NCBI GenBank assembly: GCA_937915045.1
Contig: CALDNM010000033.1
Location: forward strand, 1 to 17,657
Direction: 5' to 3'
Origin: an uncultured Clostridia bacterium
GTDB taxonomy: Bacteria; Bacillota; Clostridia; Peptostreptococcales; Anaerovoracaceae
Length of the DNA stretch: 17,657 bases
Part shown: positions 6,832-14,723 of the stretch, piece after piece
Layout of the letters: each line of letters begins with the position of its first letter
Numbering within the stretch: position 1 is the stretch's first letter
Position numbers and translations under genes: made by a program
Notes under the pieces: generated by a model
The model's input: the letters and a program-made list of their open reading frames with translations, nothing else
Databases searched by the model: none
What the model was told of the DNA's origin: nothing

Positions 6832-8328
6832 TTAATCTTCTATCCAGTTTTTAGCTCTTTCCACGGCCTTATACCAGTGGTAAAGAAGTGTTTCTCTTTC
6901 ATCCACGCTCATCTTAGGTTCATACGTTTTGCTGAGCTGCCATTTCGATGCCAGCTCTTTGAGTGAATCGAACTCGCCTATGCCCATCGCCGCGAGATAC
7001 GCCGCGCCAAGCGCTGTAGTTTCATTTATGACAGGGATATCTATCGGGATACCCAGGATATCCGCCTGGAACTGCATCAGGAATTCGTTGACTACAGCTC
7101 CGCCGTCTACCCTTATCTTTGTTATAGGTATATTCGCGTCGAGGTTCATGACGTCGAGATTATCTTTCACCTGATATGCCGTTGCTTCCAGGCATGCTCT
7201 TACGATCTGCTCTCTTGTCGTGCCGCCGGTGATACCGACGATCGTGCCTCTCGCGTATGAATCCCAGTGCGGAGCGGCAAGCCCGGTGAACGCCGGTACG
7301 AAATACACCCCTCCGTTGCCGCCAGCGTCGATCGCCATCTGCTCTGTCTGCGCGGCATTATCTATTATTTTGAGTTTATCTCTAAGCCACTGCGTCGCGG
7401 CTCCCGTGACATATATGCCTCCGTCGAGCGCGAATGTCGTCTTGCCGTTCAGCTTCCACGCTACAGTGGTCAGAAGACCGTTCTTCGAATATACAGGTTC
7501 TTCACCTGTATTCATCAGCATGAAGCATCCTGTGCCATAAGTGCATTTTATCGATCCAGGAGCATAGCAGCCCTGTCCGAAAAGCGCCGCCTGCTGGTCT
7601 ACCGCCGATCCGGATACAGGAATACTGACCCCGAGGAAATCAAGCGGATCCGTTTCTCCATATACCATGGAGCTGTCACATATCTCCGGGAGCATCTTTA
7701 TATCGAAGCCGAACATATCGAGGATATCCTGGTCCCATTTTCCGGTATGGATGTTCAGCAGCATAGTCCTGCTTGCGGTGGACGCGTCCGTGATATGCAC
7801 TCTTCCGTGTGTCATTTTCCATATTATCCAGGAATCGAGCGTCCCTGCGAGTATGCGTCCTTCATCTATTTTTTCCTGGACGCCATCCACATTGTCGATG
7901 ATCCATTTTATTTTAGTTGCCGAAAAATACGCGTCTATCATAAGGCCGGTCTTGTCGCGTATCATCTTTCCATATTTTTCAGTAAGTGTATCCGCGTATC
8001 TTGCTGTGCGCCTGTCCTGCCATACTATGGCGTTGTATACCGGCACTCCCGTGATGCGATCCCAAAGCATAACGGTTTCGCCCTCATTGTCTATGCCGAT
8101 GCATTTGATATGAGACGGATCAGTCCCCGCTATCTCACACGCGTCAAGTATCGCCGAAAGCACACTGTTCCAAATTTCCATAGGATCATGCTCGACCCAT
8201 CCCGGCTTTGGAAAAATCTGTTCGTGTTCGGTATAGCCCTTCGCCGCGACAGTCCAGTTTTCATCCAGGAGAAGCGCGGTAGTTCCTGTCGTTCCCTGGT
8301 CGAGTCCCAGATAATAATTTGCTGACAT
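6832..8328 (-). CDS. FGGY-family carbohydrate kinase, glycerol-kinase-like but with altered active site
   Basis: A 498-residue two-domain FGGY kinase, strikingly similar overall to GlpK: LDQGTT (9-14), FPKPGWVEHDPMEIW (39-53), IVWQDRRT (101-108), the YFSATKIKW and DQQAALFGQ motifs, TYGTGCFMLMNTG and PAFTGLAAPHWD. Glu84, Trp103, the Tyr of YFS, the Asp-Gln pair and the Phe of TGCF are retained. The hallmark NQRET reads NEGET, so glycerol-contacting Arg83 is Gly. The phosphate-loop Arg17 of DQGTTSSR is Thr. Plain glycerol is thus doubtful as the substrate. ATG at 8328 follows AGGAG by six bases; an upstream in-frame ATG lacks such a site. Its start lies one base after the araC stop (TGAGATG), and the aminotransferase follows, implying one pathway. 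Confidence 0.88.
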   Translation of the reverse strand: MSANYYLGLDQGTTGTTALLLDENWTVAAKGYTEHEQIFPKPGWVEHDPMEIWNSVLSAILDACEIAGTDPSHIKCIGIDNEGETVMLWDRITGVPVYNAIVWQDRRTARYADTLTEKYGKMIRDKTGLMIDAYFSATKIKWIIDNVDGVQEKIDEGRILAGTLDSWIIWKMTHGRVHITDASTASRTMLLNIHTGKWDQDILDMFGFDIKMLPEICDSSMVYGETDPLDFLGVSIPVSGSAVDQQAALFGQGCYAPGSIKCTYGTGCFMLMNTGEEPVYSKNGLLTTVAWKLNGKTTFALDGGIYVTGAATQWLRDKLKIIDNAAQTEQMAIDAGGNGGVYFVPAFTGLAAPHWDSYARGTIVGITGGTTREQIVRACLEATAYQVKDNLDVMNLDANIPITKIRVDGGAVVNEFLMQFQADILGIPIDIPVINETTALGAAYLAAMGIGEFDSLKELASKWQLSKTYEPKMSVDERETLLYHWYKAVERAKNWIED

Positions 8329-8329
8329 C

Positions 8330-9235
8330 TCAAGCTCCTTTCTGCTTATCATTTTCATAGCTGTAGATATATGGCTCGATCTTGCTGTAATCAAGAGCGG
8401 AAAATCCTTTCTTGCGCAGCTCTCCCGAAGAGCAGAACAAAAATTTATTGTAATTCCTGTTCATATGCGCGTGATCGAAATATCCGCTGTCGAGAGCAAT
8501 ATTCATCAACGAGTCGTGATTGGTTTTATCAAATATGCGGTAAAGCGATGACTGGAGCCTTATTATCTCCGCGTATGTCTTCGGCGATATACCGATATAT
8601 TTTTCAAATATCTTTCCAAGATATCTGTCAGAAAAACCGGTCTTCTCCGACAGGTCCGCAATCATGATATTCCCGTTGTTTCTGAAGATATTTTCTGTGC
8701 AGTATCTGATCAGATAGTCTGTCTCTTTTCTGCGTTTATCTATTTTCAGTATCCTCGACATCTGGAGAGCTTTTTCTGAAATGTCAAGATCTCGTCCCGA
8801 GATCGAAATCAGCCGATCTCCGTTTCTGACACCATCTTCCACCGATATCGAATTGTTCGTTATATCGTTTATATCACATTTCAGAAAAGCCGCGCTCGCG
8901 CCGGGCATAAACCTGAAAATCATGTATTTCCATCCGGGGATCAGCGTAAGTTTCTTTATTCTGTCGGTAGTTCCGCATACTGTACCATATTCGAACGCGC
9001 CGTCTCCGTAGAATATAACGGACAGACATCCATCCGGTATTATCGGATAAATGACCGGGGAATCGGAAATACACTCTGATACAAAAATATCACACATCGA
9101 GACAAATAATGGGTGTCCAAAGCAGATCGGCGCTTCGATCCATCTGCATCCAGGAGTTAAAACGCTGAAAGGCTTGTATTTTGAACGTTCTTTGCTTGAC
9201 GCAAGATTTTGTCTGTCACTGATATAGTACGCCAT
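8330..9235 (-). CDS. AraC-family transcriptional regulator
   Basis: A 301-residue regulator with an N-terminal sensing domain (about 20-150, including the PDGCLSVIFYGDG segment seen in AraC relatives) and a C-terminal AraC DNA-binding domain. The two helix-turn-helices fall at about 191-212 (IADLSEKTGFSDRYLGKIFE) and 243-265 (MNIALDSGYFDHAHMNRNYN). The start at 9235 is preceded by GGAGG four bases upstream. It is the first gene of the operon with the kinase and aminotransferase (TGAGATG junction) and is divergent from the permease. The likely role is control of both units in response to the transported compound. The binding site may be the inverted repeat around its own promoter. Confidence 0.88.
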   Translation of the reverse strand: MAYYISDRQNLASSKERSKYKPFSVLTPGCRWIEAPICFGHPLFVSMCDIFVSECISDSPVIYPIIPDGCLSVIFYGDGAFEYGTVCGTTDRIKKLTLIPGWKYMIFRFMPGASAAFLKCDINDITNNSISVEDGVRNGDRLISISGRDLDISEKALQMSRILKIDKRRKETDYLIRYCTENIFRNNGNIMIADLSEKTGFSDRYLGKIFEKYIGISPKTYAEIIRLQSSLYRIFDKTNHDSLMNIALDSGYFDHAHMNRNYNKFLFCSSGELRKKGFSALDYSKIEPYIYSYENDKQKGA

Positions 9236-9270
9236 GGGCCCTCCGCTTCACTTCAAAATCGACGCTATTG

Positions 9271-9346
9271 GTATAAATCGGAACTCACCTTTTTTACACC
9301 CAAATATTAGCACCGTGATTTATCCATGTCAATTTCCGATTTGTAC
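9271..9346. promoter_or_regulatory. inverted repeat bracketing the araC promoter, candidate operator pair
   Basis: One site on the minus strand (9285 to 9271) reads AGTTCCGATTTATAC. A second on the plus strand (9332-9346) reads ATTTCCGATTTGTAC. They match at 13 of 15 positions and share TTCCGATTT exactly. One lies in the early transcribed leader, the other abuts the -35 box, so a bound dimer or loop could block RNA polymerase. A partial third copy (ATTTATAC, 9424-9431) lies before the permease. That AraC binds here is inferred. Confidence 0.55.
9304..9332 (-). promoter_or_regulatory. promoter of the araC-kinase-aminotransferase operon
   Basis: On the minus strand: perfect -35 TTGACA (9327-9332), 17-base spacer, -10 TAATAT (9304-9309) with an extended TG two bases before it. 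Expected start near 9297, giving a leader of about 60 bases. This near-consensus promoter would need repression to be regulated. Confidence 0.82.
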
Positions 9347-9375
9347 TATGCTTATTTACGTTTTAAGGATTAAAC

Positions 9376-9405
9376 TTGTAGTCGAAATATTCTTTATACT
9401 AATAT
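9376..9405 (+). promoter_or_regulatory. probable permease promoter
   Basis: The best arrangement is -35 TTGTAG (9376-9381), an 18-base spacer and -10 TAATAT (9400-9405). An alternative pairs TTAAAC (9370-9375) with TATACT (9395-9400). Both are weaker than the opposing araC promoter, as expected for a promoter needing activation. Confidence 0.45.
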
Positions 9406-9465
9406 TAAATTACTATCGAGATTATTTATACATTTTTTCAAAAATCATTTATCGGAGGTAAACAC

Positions 9466-10959
9466 ATGGACGACAAAAAAGGATTGGTCCGTGAACTAGG
9501 TCTGCCTGAATGCGTCACCATCACCGGTGGTGCCGTTATCGGCGTAGGACTATTCACAGTAGGATCTTCACAGGTCGGCGTAATGGGCAGTTCTGTCATT
9601 ATCGCGTCGATCATCGCCTTTCTTCTCGTACTCTGGCCATCAGCCATTTACGGAGAACTCGGCGCAACTCTTCCTCTTGCGGGAGGCACTTATTCATACG
9701 CTAAAAGAGCCATCAACTGGCCTGTAGCTATTTTCTGCAGCTGGCACTACACGCTGGCTCAGATCGGCATAGCCGGCGGCGAAGCTCTTGCGTTCGCGAA
9801 TTACTTCAACTATCTTATTGAAGCATGCGGCGCGAACTTCTCTGTTGATCCGCGTATATCGGGATCTTTGCTGATGGTATTCTTTACTTTTGTAAACTAT
9901 AGAGGCATAAAGTTCTCAGGCAAACTCCAGAATGCGTTCATGTTCTGGTTCTGGGCAGCTTCATGTGTCTGGTTCATAATGGAACTCAAGAATCTGGACT
10001 TCGGAAATTATGTATCGGTATTCGGCGGTATCCCGACAGAATTCACTGCATTTGCTAAATGTATAGTAATGGTATGGTGGTGCTTCGCGGGATTCGAAAC
10101 ATGCGCAGGCATGGGCGCTGAGGTCAAATATCCTCAGATCACACTTCCAAGAGCACTTACGCTTTCACCTTTCATCGTGTTCGCAGTGAACGCTCTCTGG
10201 CAGTTCTTCCTCGTAGGCCTTACACCTATCGCCAGCCTCGGCATCCTTACGACATCGAGCGCTCCTTATGTAGAAGCTATGAAGCAGGCAGGGATCGTAG
10301 GATTCCCTATCATACTGCTTTGCCTCGCAGTCACGGTCGGCGGAGATTTCTCCACGATGATGCCTTGTACAGGCGGCGCGGCTAGATATATGTACATCAT
10401 GGCTCTCGACGGATGCTTCCCTAAGGTATTCGCGAAGGTACATCCTAAATACAGGAGCCCGCATGTAGCTGTACTTACAGTAGGTATCGTCGGGATAACA
10501 TTCATCCTCACGAACTCGATAGTCATCGTATCCGCGATGTGCGCGTTCAGCCAGATGCTGTGTTATACAATAGGTTATATTTCTTACCTGATGCTGTATA
10601 AGAAGGAACCGGATCTGGAACGGCCTTATCATGTACCGGCTGGAAAATTCGGAGCCGTATTCAGCATCGTAGCGTACGCTCTCCTCTCAGTACTCGCTAT
10701 CGACTGGACAGCGATCTGGTACAACATAGGCCTTTCTGTTCTCTGCATAATCTATATAATCTTCGGGATCATCATCCCTAAGAAGCAGACACCTCAGGAA
10801 GCTATCGACGAAGAGCTGCTCGCTATGAAGACAGCAAAGCCGTCACCGGAAGAGCAGGTCGCTCTCGATAAGCAGTATAAGAGATGGAGGATCATATCTT
10901 ATTCCGCATTTGGTATCGCGTGCGTTATGTTCATCATCGGATTCGTGATGCAAGGTTAA
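9466..10959 (+). CDS. APC-superfamily amino acid/amine permease
   Basis: A 497-residue secondary transporter with about twelve membrane segments. The substrate-binding stretch of helix 1 reads GAVIGVGLFTVG (22-33), the APC counterpart of GSxIGSGIF. The family signature is AGFETCAGMGAEVKYPQITL (207-226) followed by PRAL. It ends with a charged region containing EEQVALDKQYKRWR and a final membrane helix, longer at the C-terminus than many APC members. It probably imports a cationic or neutral amino acid or amine in exchange or with H+; the sequence alone does not name it. The start at 9466 follows GGAGG by seven bases. It is divergent from the regulator-kinase-aminotransferase operon across 230 bases, and probably supplies that pathway. 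Confidence 0.88.
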   Translation: MDDKKGLVRELGLPECVTITGGAVIGVGLFTVGSSQVGVMGSSVIIASIIAFLLVLWPSAIYGELGATLPLAGGTYSYAKRAINWPVAIFCSWHYTLAQIGIAGGEALAFANYFNYLIEACGANFSVDPRISGSLLMVFFTFVNYRGIKFSGKLQNAFMFWFWAASCVWFIMELKNLDFGNYVSVFGGIPTEFTAFAKCIVMVWWCFAGFETCAGMGAEVKYPQITLPRALTLSPFIVFAVNALWQFFLVGLTPIASLGILTTSSAPYVEAMKQAGIVGFPIILLCLAVTVGGDFSTMMPCTGGAARYMYIMALDGCFPKVFAKVHPKYRSPHVAVLTVGIVGITFILTNSIVIVSAMCAFSQMLCYTIGYISYLMLYKKEPDLERPYHVPAGKFGAVFSIVAYALLSVLAIDWTAIWYNIGLSVLCIIYIIFGIIIPKKQTPQEAIDEELLAMKTAKPSPEEQVALDKQYKRWRIISYSAFGIACVMFIIGFVMQG

Positions 10960-11003
10960 ACAAAACAGCAAGGGCACTGCCCTTCAGTAAATAATAACGA
11001 AGA

Positions 11004-11037
11004 GGCTGCGTATCAAATCTTGATACGCAGTCTTTTT
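11004..11037 (+). terminator. permease terminator
   Basis: A 13-bp stem (11004-11016 with 11020-11032, one G-T pair) with a 3-base loop is followed by TTTTT. It lies 45 bases after the permease stop. A smaller 6-bp hairpin without a T-tract precedes it at 10970-10984. Confidence 0.93.
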
Positions 11038-11042
11038 ATCAG

Positions 11043-11084
11043 AAAAAAACAGGCCCCCGACCGCGTTGCGCCAGCCGAAAGCCT
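11043..11084 (-). terminator. terminator downstream of the small minus-strand gene
   Basis: On the minus strand a GC-rich stem, beginning AGGC (11084-11081) and closing GCCT (11054-11051) with several G-T pairs, is followed by seven Ts (11049-11043). It is placed back to back with the permease terminator. Confidence 0.8.
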
Positions 11085-11109
11085 ATCATAAAAATCTTAT
11101 CCCCACAGC

Positions 11110-11247
11110 CTATTCGCCGCTGCCGTCCTCGTCATCCGCTTTGGTCTCAAATGAAGCGTGCGCGGGATTCCTCACAACAGCCGAAAAGATCGTCCCTGCT
11201 ATCACAATAAATATCGCTATCACCCATATATGCATATATCTTTTCAC
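11110..11247 (-). CDS. small membrane/secreted peptide, 45 residues, function unknown
   Basis: A GTG-initiated reading frame of 45 residues that I do not recognise. It starts with KRYMH, continues with a hydrophobic stretch of about 18-20 residues (IWVIAIFIVIAGTIFSAVV), then RNPAHA, and ends in an acidic tail (SFETKADDEDGSGE). It fits a single-pass membrane protein, or a signal peptide with a possible cut after AHA that would release a 14-residue acidic peptide. GGAG lies nine bases before the GTG. A TTGACA promoter lies upstream and a strong terminator downstream, so it has the layout of a real gene. It is downstream of mfd on the same strand, where Bacillus has spoVT, but is not related to it. 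Coding status is inferred, not proven. Confidence 0.6.
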   Translation of the reverse strand: MKRYMHIWVIAIFIVIAGTIFSAVVRNPAHASFETKADDEDGSGE

Positions 11248-11260
11248 CTGCTCTCTCTCC

Positions 11261-11298
11261 AAAAAATAAGTATGTCCAAATAGGGCCTGGACACACTT
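11261..11298 (-). terminator. terminator-like hairpin before the small gene
   Basis: On the minus strand 11288-11298 pairs with 11268-11278 (11 bp, one G-T), with a 9-base loop, followed by ATTTTTT. It lies between a TTGACA promoter and the ribosome binding site of the 45-residue gene. It could end the mfd operon, act as an attenuator of the small gene, or define a short RNA of about 60 bases. Confidence 0.7.
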
Positions 11299-11328
11299 TA
11301 ATGAACATTTTCTTTCTACACGCCTATG

Positions 11329-11358
11329 ATTTTACACTCTGCGTCCAGCAGTTGTCAA
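11329..11358 (-). promoter_or_regulatory. promoter upstream of the small gene
   Basis: The minus strand carries a perfect -35 TTGACA (11353-11358), an 18-base spacer and -10 TAAAAT (11329-11334), in the gap after mfd. The expected start is near 11322, giving a 75-base leader to the small gene that includes the terminator-like hairpin. Confidence 0.6.
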
Positions 11359-11429
11359 TGGTAATATTACGGAAAAGTCATTTTAGATTTGGAGTCAGTT
11401 TAATTACGTTGTGAATTAAAAATTAGCTC

Positions 11430-14400
11430 TCAAATCTTGCCCGAATTTTTATCCATCGCATTCAAAATTTCGAGGATCTCAGTCAGATTATTCTGTCCAT
11501 TTTGCAAAAATAGCGTTACCGGTTTTATCCTGCTGTTCTTCCCATATTCAAGTATAACGCGCTCATCTCGCTGCGTGACTTTCCTTATTCCAAGATCTTC
11601 AGCAAGCCCTTTTATCCTGGACACTGTGATAAGATTTTTCGTCTCAGCAGGGACATCCCCAAATCTGTCTTCGAGTTCTTCGCGCATATCCTTCTCATCT
11701 TCTTCAGTCCTGACTGACGCGATTTTTTTATACACGCCGAGTTTTGTGAACTCGTCTGAAATATACGAGCCCGGTATCAGCGCCGACGCCCTTACTTCCA
11801 CCTGTGCCTCCTCGCGTTCATCCGTGACGACCTCTCCCTTGAGAGCCTTCACGGCGTCATCGACCAGTTTGCAGTAAAGCTCATATCCCACATTTACTAT
11901 GTGCCCGCTCTGTTCGTTACCAAGGATATTTCCGGCTCCTCTTATCTCAAGATCCCTCATTGCTATCTTGAATCCCGCGCCGAATTCAGTGAAGTCTTTT
12001 ATCGCGCGCAGGCGTTTCTCAGCCACTTCAGAAAGCACCTTGTTCTTTTTATGCAAAAGGTACGCATATGCTAATCTGTTCGTCCTGCCGACTCTTCCTC
12101 TTATCTGATAGAGCTGCGCGAGGCCGAACTTGTCAGCGTCCACGATCATTACTGTATTCGCGTTCGGTATGTCGATACCGTTTTCTATTATCGTTGTCGC
12201 GACAAGGATATCGTAATCGCCCGCGACAAATCCCATCATGACATCTTCAAGACGACTTTCATTCATACGGCCGTGGCCTATCGCGATCCGCCTGCCCGGT
12301 ACAAGTTTATCTATCTTCTCAGCTATCTTATGTATACCGTTCACGCGATTGTAGACGACAAATACCTGCCCGCCACGGTCGAGTTCGCGTTCTATAGCTT
12401 CCGCGATGACATAGTCATCCTCCTCCATCACATATGTCTGAACAGGATATCTGTCATCCGGAGGTTCTTCTATCAGACTCATATCTCGTATCCCGAGAAG
12501 AGACATGTGCAGTGTCCGAGGTATAGGTGTAGCTGAAAGCGTGAGGACGTCGACATTTGCCCTCAGTTTTTTTATGGCTTCTTTATGTTTGACCCCGAAG
12601 CGCTGCTCCTCATCGATGACGAGGAGACCGAGGTCTTTGAACTTTACATCTTTTGAAAGCAGCCTGTGAGTGCCGATGACGACATCTATCGATCCGTCGG
12701 CTATTCCTGCCGCTGTTTTGGTCAGTTCTTTTTCGGATCTGAAACGTGACATCATATCGACAGTGAACGGAAATTTCTCAAATCGTTCTTTGAGTGTGGA
12801 GTAATGCTGGCTCGCGAGAAGAGTTGTCGGAACGAGTACCGCGACCTGTTTTCCTTCCGCCGCGCACTTGAACATCGCGCGCGCCGCAACCTCAGTCTTG
12901 CCGTATCCCACATCGCCGCAGAGCAGACGGTCCATCACCTTCCCGCTCTCCATATCGGCCTTGATCTCTTCGATGCAGCGGAGCTGATCTGAAGTCTCCT
13001 GATACGGGAAGCTGTCCTCGAACTCCTTCTGCCATACCGTATCCGGGCTGAATTTATATCCCGGACGCGCCTGGCGTTCAGCGGATATCTTAAGCAGATC
13101 CTCAGCCATATTCGCGATCGAAGCCTTAGCCTTTGCCTTTGTAGTCCGCCATTCCTTTCCGTTGAGCTTGCTGATCTTCGGCGTCACACTTTCAGATCCC
13201 ACATATTTCTGGATGATATCCATCTGCTCGACCGGTACATACAGCATATCGTTTCCGGCATACTTTATCTGCAGATAATCCTTCTTGTCACCCTGGACCG
13301 AAAGCTGCTTCAGCCCTACGAACTTACCTATACCATGAGACTCGTGAACTACAAAATCACCCTTTTCGATGTCGGAGAAGCTCTTGATCGGCTCCGCGTT
13401 TTTCGAAGAACGGCGTTTCTTCCTCCTGAATTTATAGTCACCGAAAATGTCACCGTCAGTGATATAACAGATCTTCTCCTCAGGGAAATCCATCCCTGCC
13501 GACAGCGTCCCCTGCTTGACCCAGACCCTTCCGGCAAGACCTGATCTGCCCAGGAAATCAGTCATATTCTCGACACGCTCGTCAGAAGAACATACGATAG
13601 TCACTTTGTAACCATTGTTCAGATAACGACCGAGGTCCTTTTCAAGGAGGTCCATCTTACCGTTATACGAAACCACCTGCCTGCTCGTGATATGCCTGAT
13701 GCTCTCGTACGCGTCTACACCTTTCACCTTGTTCGAAAGCGGCGTGCAGAGATATACCCGCGGAAGCTCGTAGATCTTCAGATAATCCTTTCTTCCCGGG
13801 AAATTATCAATATCGCTGCCGACGAAAGTCCCCTTTTCAAGAAAGACTTCGAAGTCATCCCTGAGTTCTCTGTCACGTCCTTCAAGAATGTCACCTGTCC
13901 TGTTCGGGTCGTCTACGATGACAGTCGCGTTGTCGGCATAATCCCAGATACGTTCAGGCTTCTCATAAAAGTAACGCATATAGTTCTCGAGATTCTGTAC
14001 GTTCGTAAGGTTCTCGATATCGTCAAGCAGCGCTTCTCTCCTTTCAGGGAGCTTTCTGTAAGCGAGCTTTATCTTCTTCGCGGCCCTTCCAAACGCTTCA
14101 GGATCGCGGACGATCTCCTGCGCGGGATATATCTCGATACTGCCAGCGTCGCTCACAGAGCGCTGTGTGTCCTTGTCAAAGGATCTGATCGATTCGATCT
14201 CAGTATCGAAGAGCTCGATCCTGAACGGCACATCCGAATACGGCGTAAATATATCGAGGATATCTCCCCTCATCGAAAACTGACCTTTGGCGTATACCAT
14301 CGGCAGTCTCTCATATCCCATGCCTACAAGATCATTCATCACTCCGGCCAGATCTATGTCATCACCCTTCCTGAGCGTGACGGCCGCCCCTGACCACACA

Positions 14401-14723
14401 GCCTTTGGAGCCAGAAGCCTGATCGCCGCGGCGGCCGGCGCCACCACGACGCAATCCTCACCGGAAGCAAGCGCCTTCATGACGCGCAGCCTCTCAAACA
14501 GCGTATCACGGTTCTTTGCTTCATACGTGACAAGCTTCTCCTCGTCAGACTGCATGAGGTAAATACGCTTGTTTACAAAAAAAGAAAGATCGGAGGCGAT
14601 CTTCGAAGCCCTTATGTATGAAGGTGCCGCGATGAGACACTGCCCCGGATTTTCTCTTATGACGCGGGCACATACAGGAGCTGTCCTGCTGTCCGCGATA
14701 CCTGTCAGATTAACGATCCCCAT
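11430..14723 (-). CDS. mfd: Mfd, transcription-repair coupling factor
   Basis: ATP-driven DNA translocase that pushes stalled RNA polymerase off lesions and recruits UvrA. The 1097 residues hold, in order, the UvrB-like N-terminal module (with GQFSMRGDILDIFTP near 147-161), the CarD-like RNA polymerase-interacting domain (about 451-510, GDFVVHESHGIGKFVG), the helicase motor with Walker A GDVGYGKT (603-610) and DEEQRFGV (704-711), and the C-terminal TRCF domain near 990-1090. It is somewhat shorter than the usual 1150 or so, the difference being at the N-terminus. The ATG at 14723 overlaps the end of pth by 14 bases without a strong ribosome site, so it is probably translationally coupled. No clear terminator directly follows; one candidate hairpin lies about 130 bases on. 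Confidence 0.97.
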   Translation of the reverse strand: MGIVNLTGIADSRTAPVCARVIRENPGQCLIAAPSYIRASKIASDLSFFVNKRIYLMQSDEEKLVTYEAKNRDTLFERLRVMKALASGEDCVVVAPAAAAIRLLAPKAVWSGAAVTLRKGDDIDLAGVMNDLVGMGYERLPMVYAKGQFSMRGDILDIFTPYSDVPFRIELFDTEIESIRSFDKDTQRSVSDAGSIEIYPAQEIVRDPEAFGRAAKKIKLAYRKLPERREALLDDIENLTNVQNLENYMRYFYEKPERIWDYADNATVIVDDPNRTGDILEGRDRELRDDFEVFLEKGTFVGSDIDNFPGRKDYLKIYELPRVYLCTPLSNKVKGVDAYESIRHITSRQVVSYNGKMDLLEKDLGRYLNNGYKVTIVCSSDERVENMTDFLGRSGLAGRVWVKQGTLSAGMDFPEEKICYITDGDIFGDYKFRRKKRRSSKNAEPIKSFSDIEKGDFVVHESHGIGKFVGLKQLSVQGDKKDYLQIKYAGNDMLYVPVEQMDIIQKYVGSESVTPKISKLNGKEWRTTKAKAKASIANMAEDLLKISAERQARPGYKFSPDTVWQKEFEDSFPYQETSDQLRCIEEIKADMESGKVMDRLLCGDVGYGKTEVAARAMFKCAAEGKQVAVLVPTTLLASQHYSTLKERFEKFPFTVDMMSRFRSEKELTKTAAGIADGSIDVVIGTHRLLSKDVKFKDLGLLVIDEEQRFGVKHKEAIKKLRANVDVLTLSATPIPRTLHMSLLGIRDMSLIEEPPDDRYPVQTYVMEEDDYVIAEAIERELDRGGQVFVVYNRVNGIHKIAEKIDKLVPGRRIAIGHGRMNESRLEDVMMGFVAGDYDILVATTIIENGIDIPNANTVMIVDADKFGLAQLYQIRGRVGRTNRLAYAYLLHKKNKVLSEVAEKRLRAIKDFTEFGAGFKIAMRDLEIRGAGNILGNEQSGHIVNVGYELYCKLVDDAVKALKGEVVTDEREEAQVEVRASALIPGSYISDEFTKLGVYKKIASVRTEEDEKDMREELEDRFGDVPAETKNLITVSRIKGLAEDLGIRKVTQRDERVILEYGKNSRIKPVTLFLQNGQNNLTEILEILNAMDKNSGKI

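Noticed and set aside
7267..8325. 352-residue plus-strand reading frame
   Set aside because: It is the antisense shadow of the FGGY kinase; composition is rich in Arg, His, Tyr and Cys, with no recognisable domain or ribosome site.
10970..10984. Small hairpin AAGGGC/GCCCTT after the permease as a terminator
   Set aside because: No T-tract follows; the much stronger hairpin at 11004-11037 is the terminator.
4270..11110. Transposon or integrative element carrying the cassette
   Set aside because: No integrase, transposase, target-site repeats or terminal inverted repeats could be found around the inserted genes.
11147..11308. Alternative 53-residue minus-strand frame overlapping the small gene
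   Set aside because: Starts inside the terminator-like hairpin region with only a weak purine stretch upstream and gives a Cys/Asp/Arg-rich sequence without domain character; the overlapping GTG frame has a better ribosome site and a clear hydrophobic segment.
13692..14393. 233-residue plus-strand frame inside mfd
   Set aside because: Antisense to a fully conserved mfd sequence, with no promoter or ribosome site.
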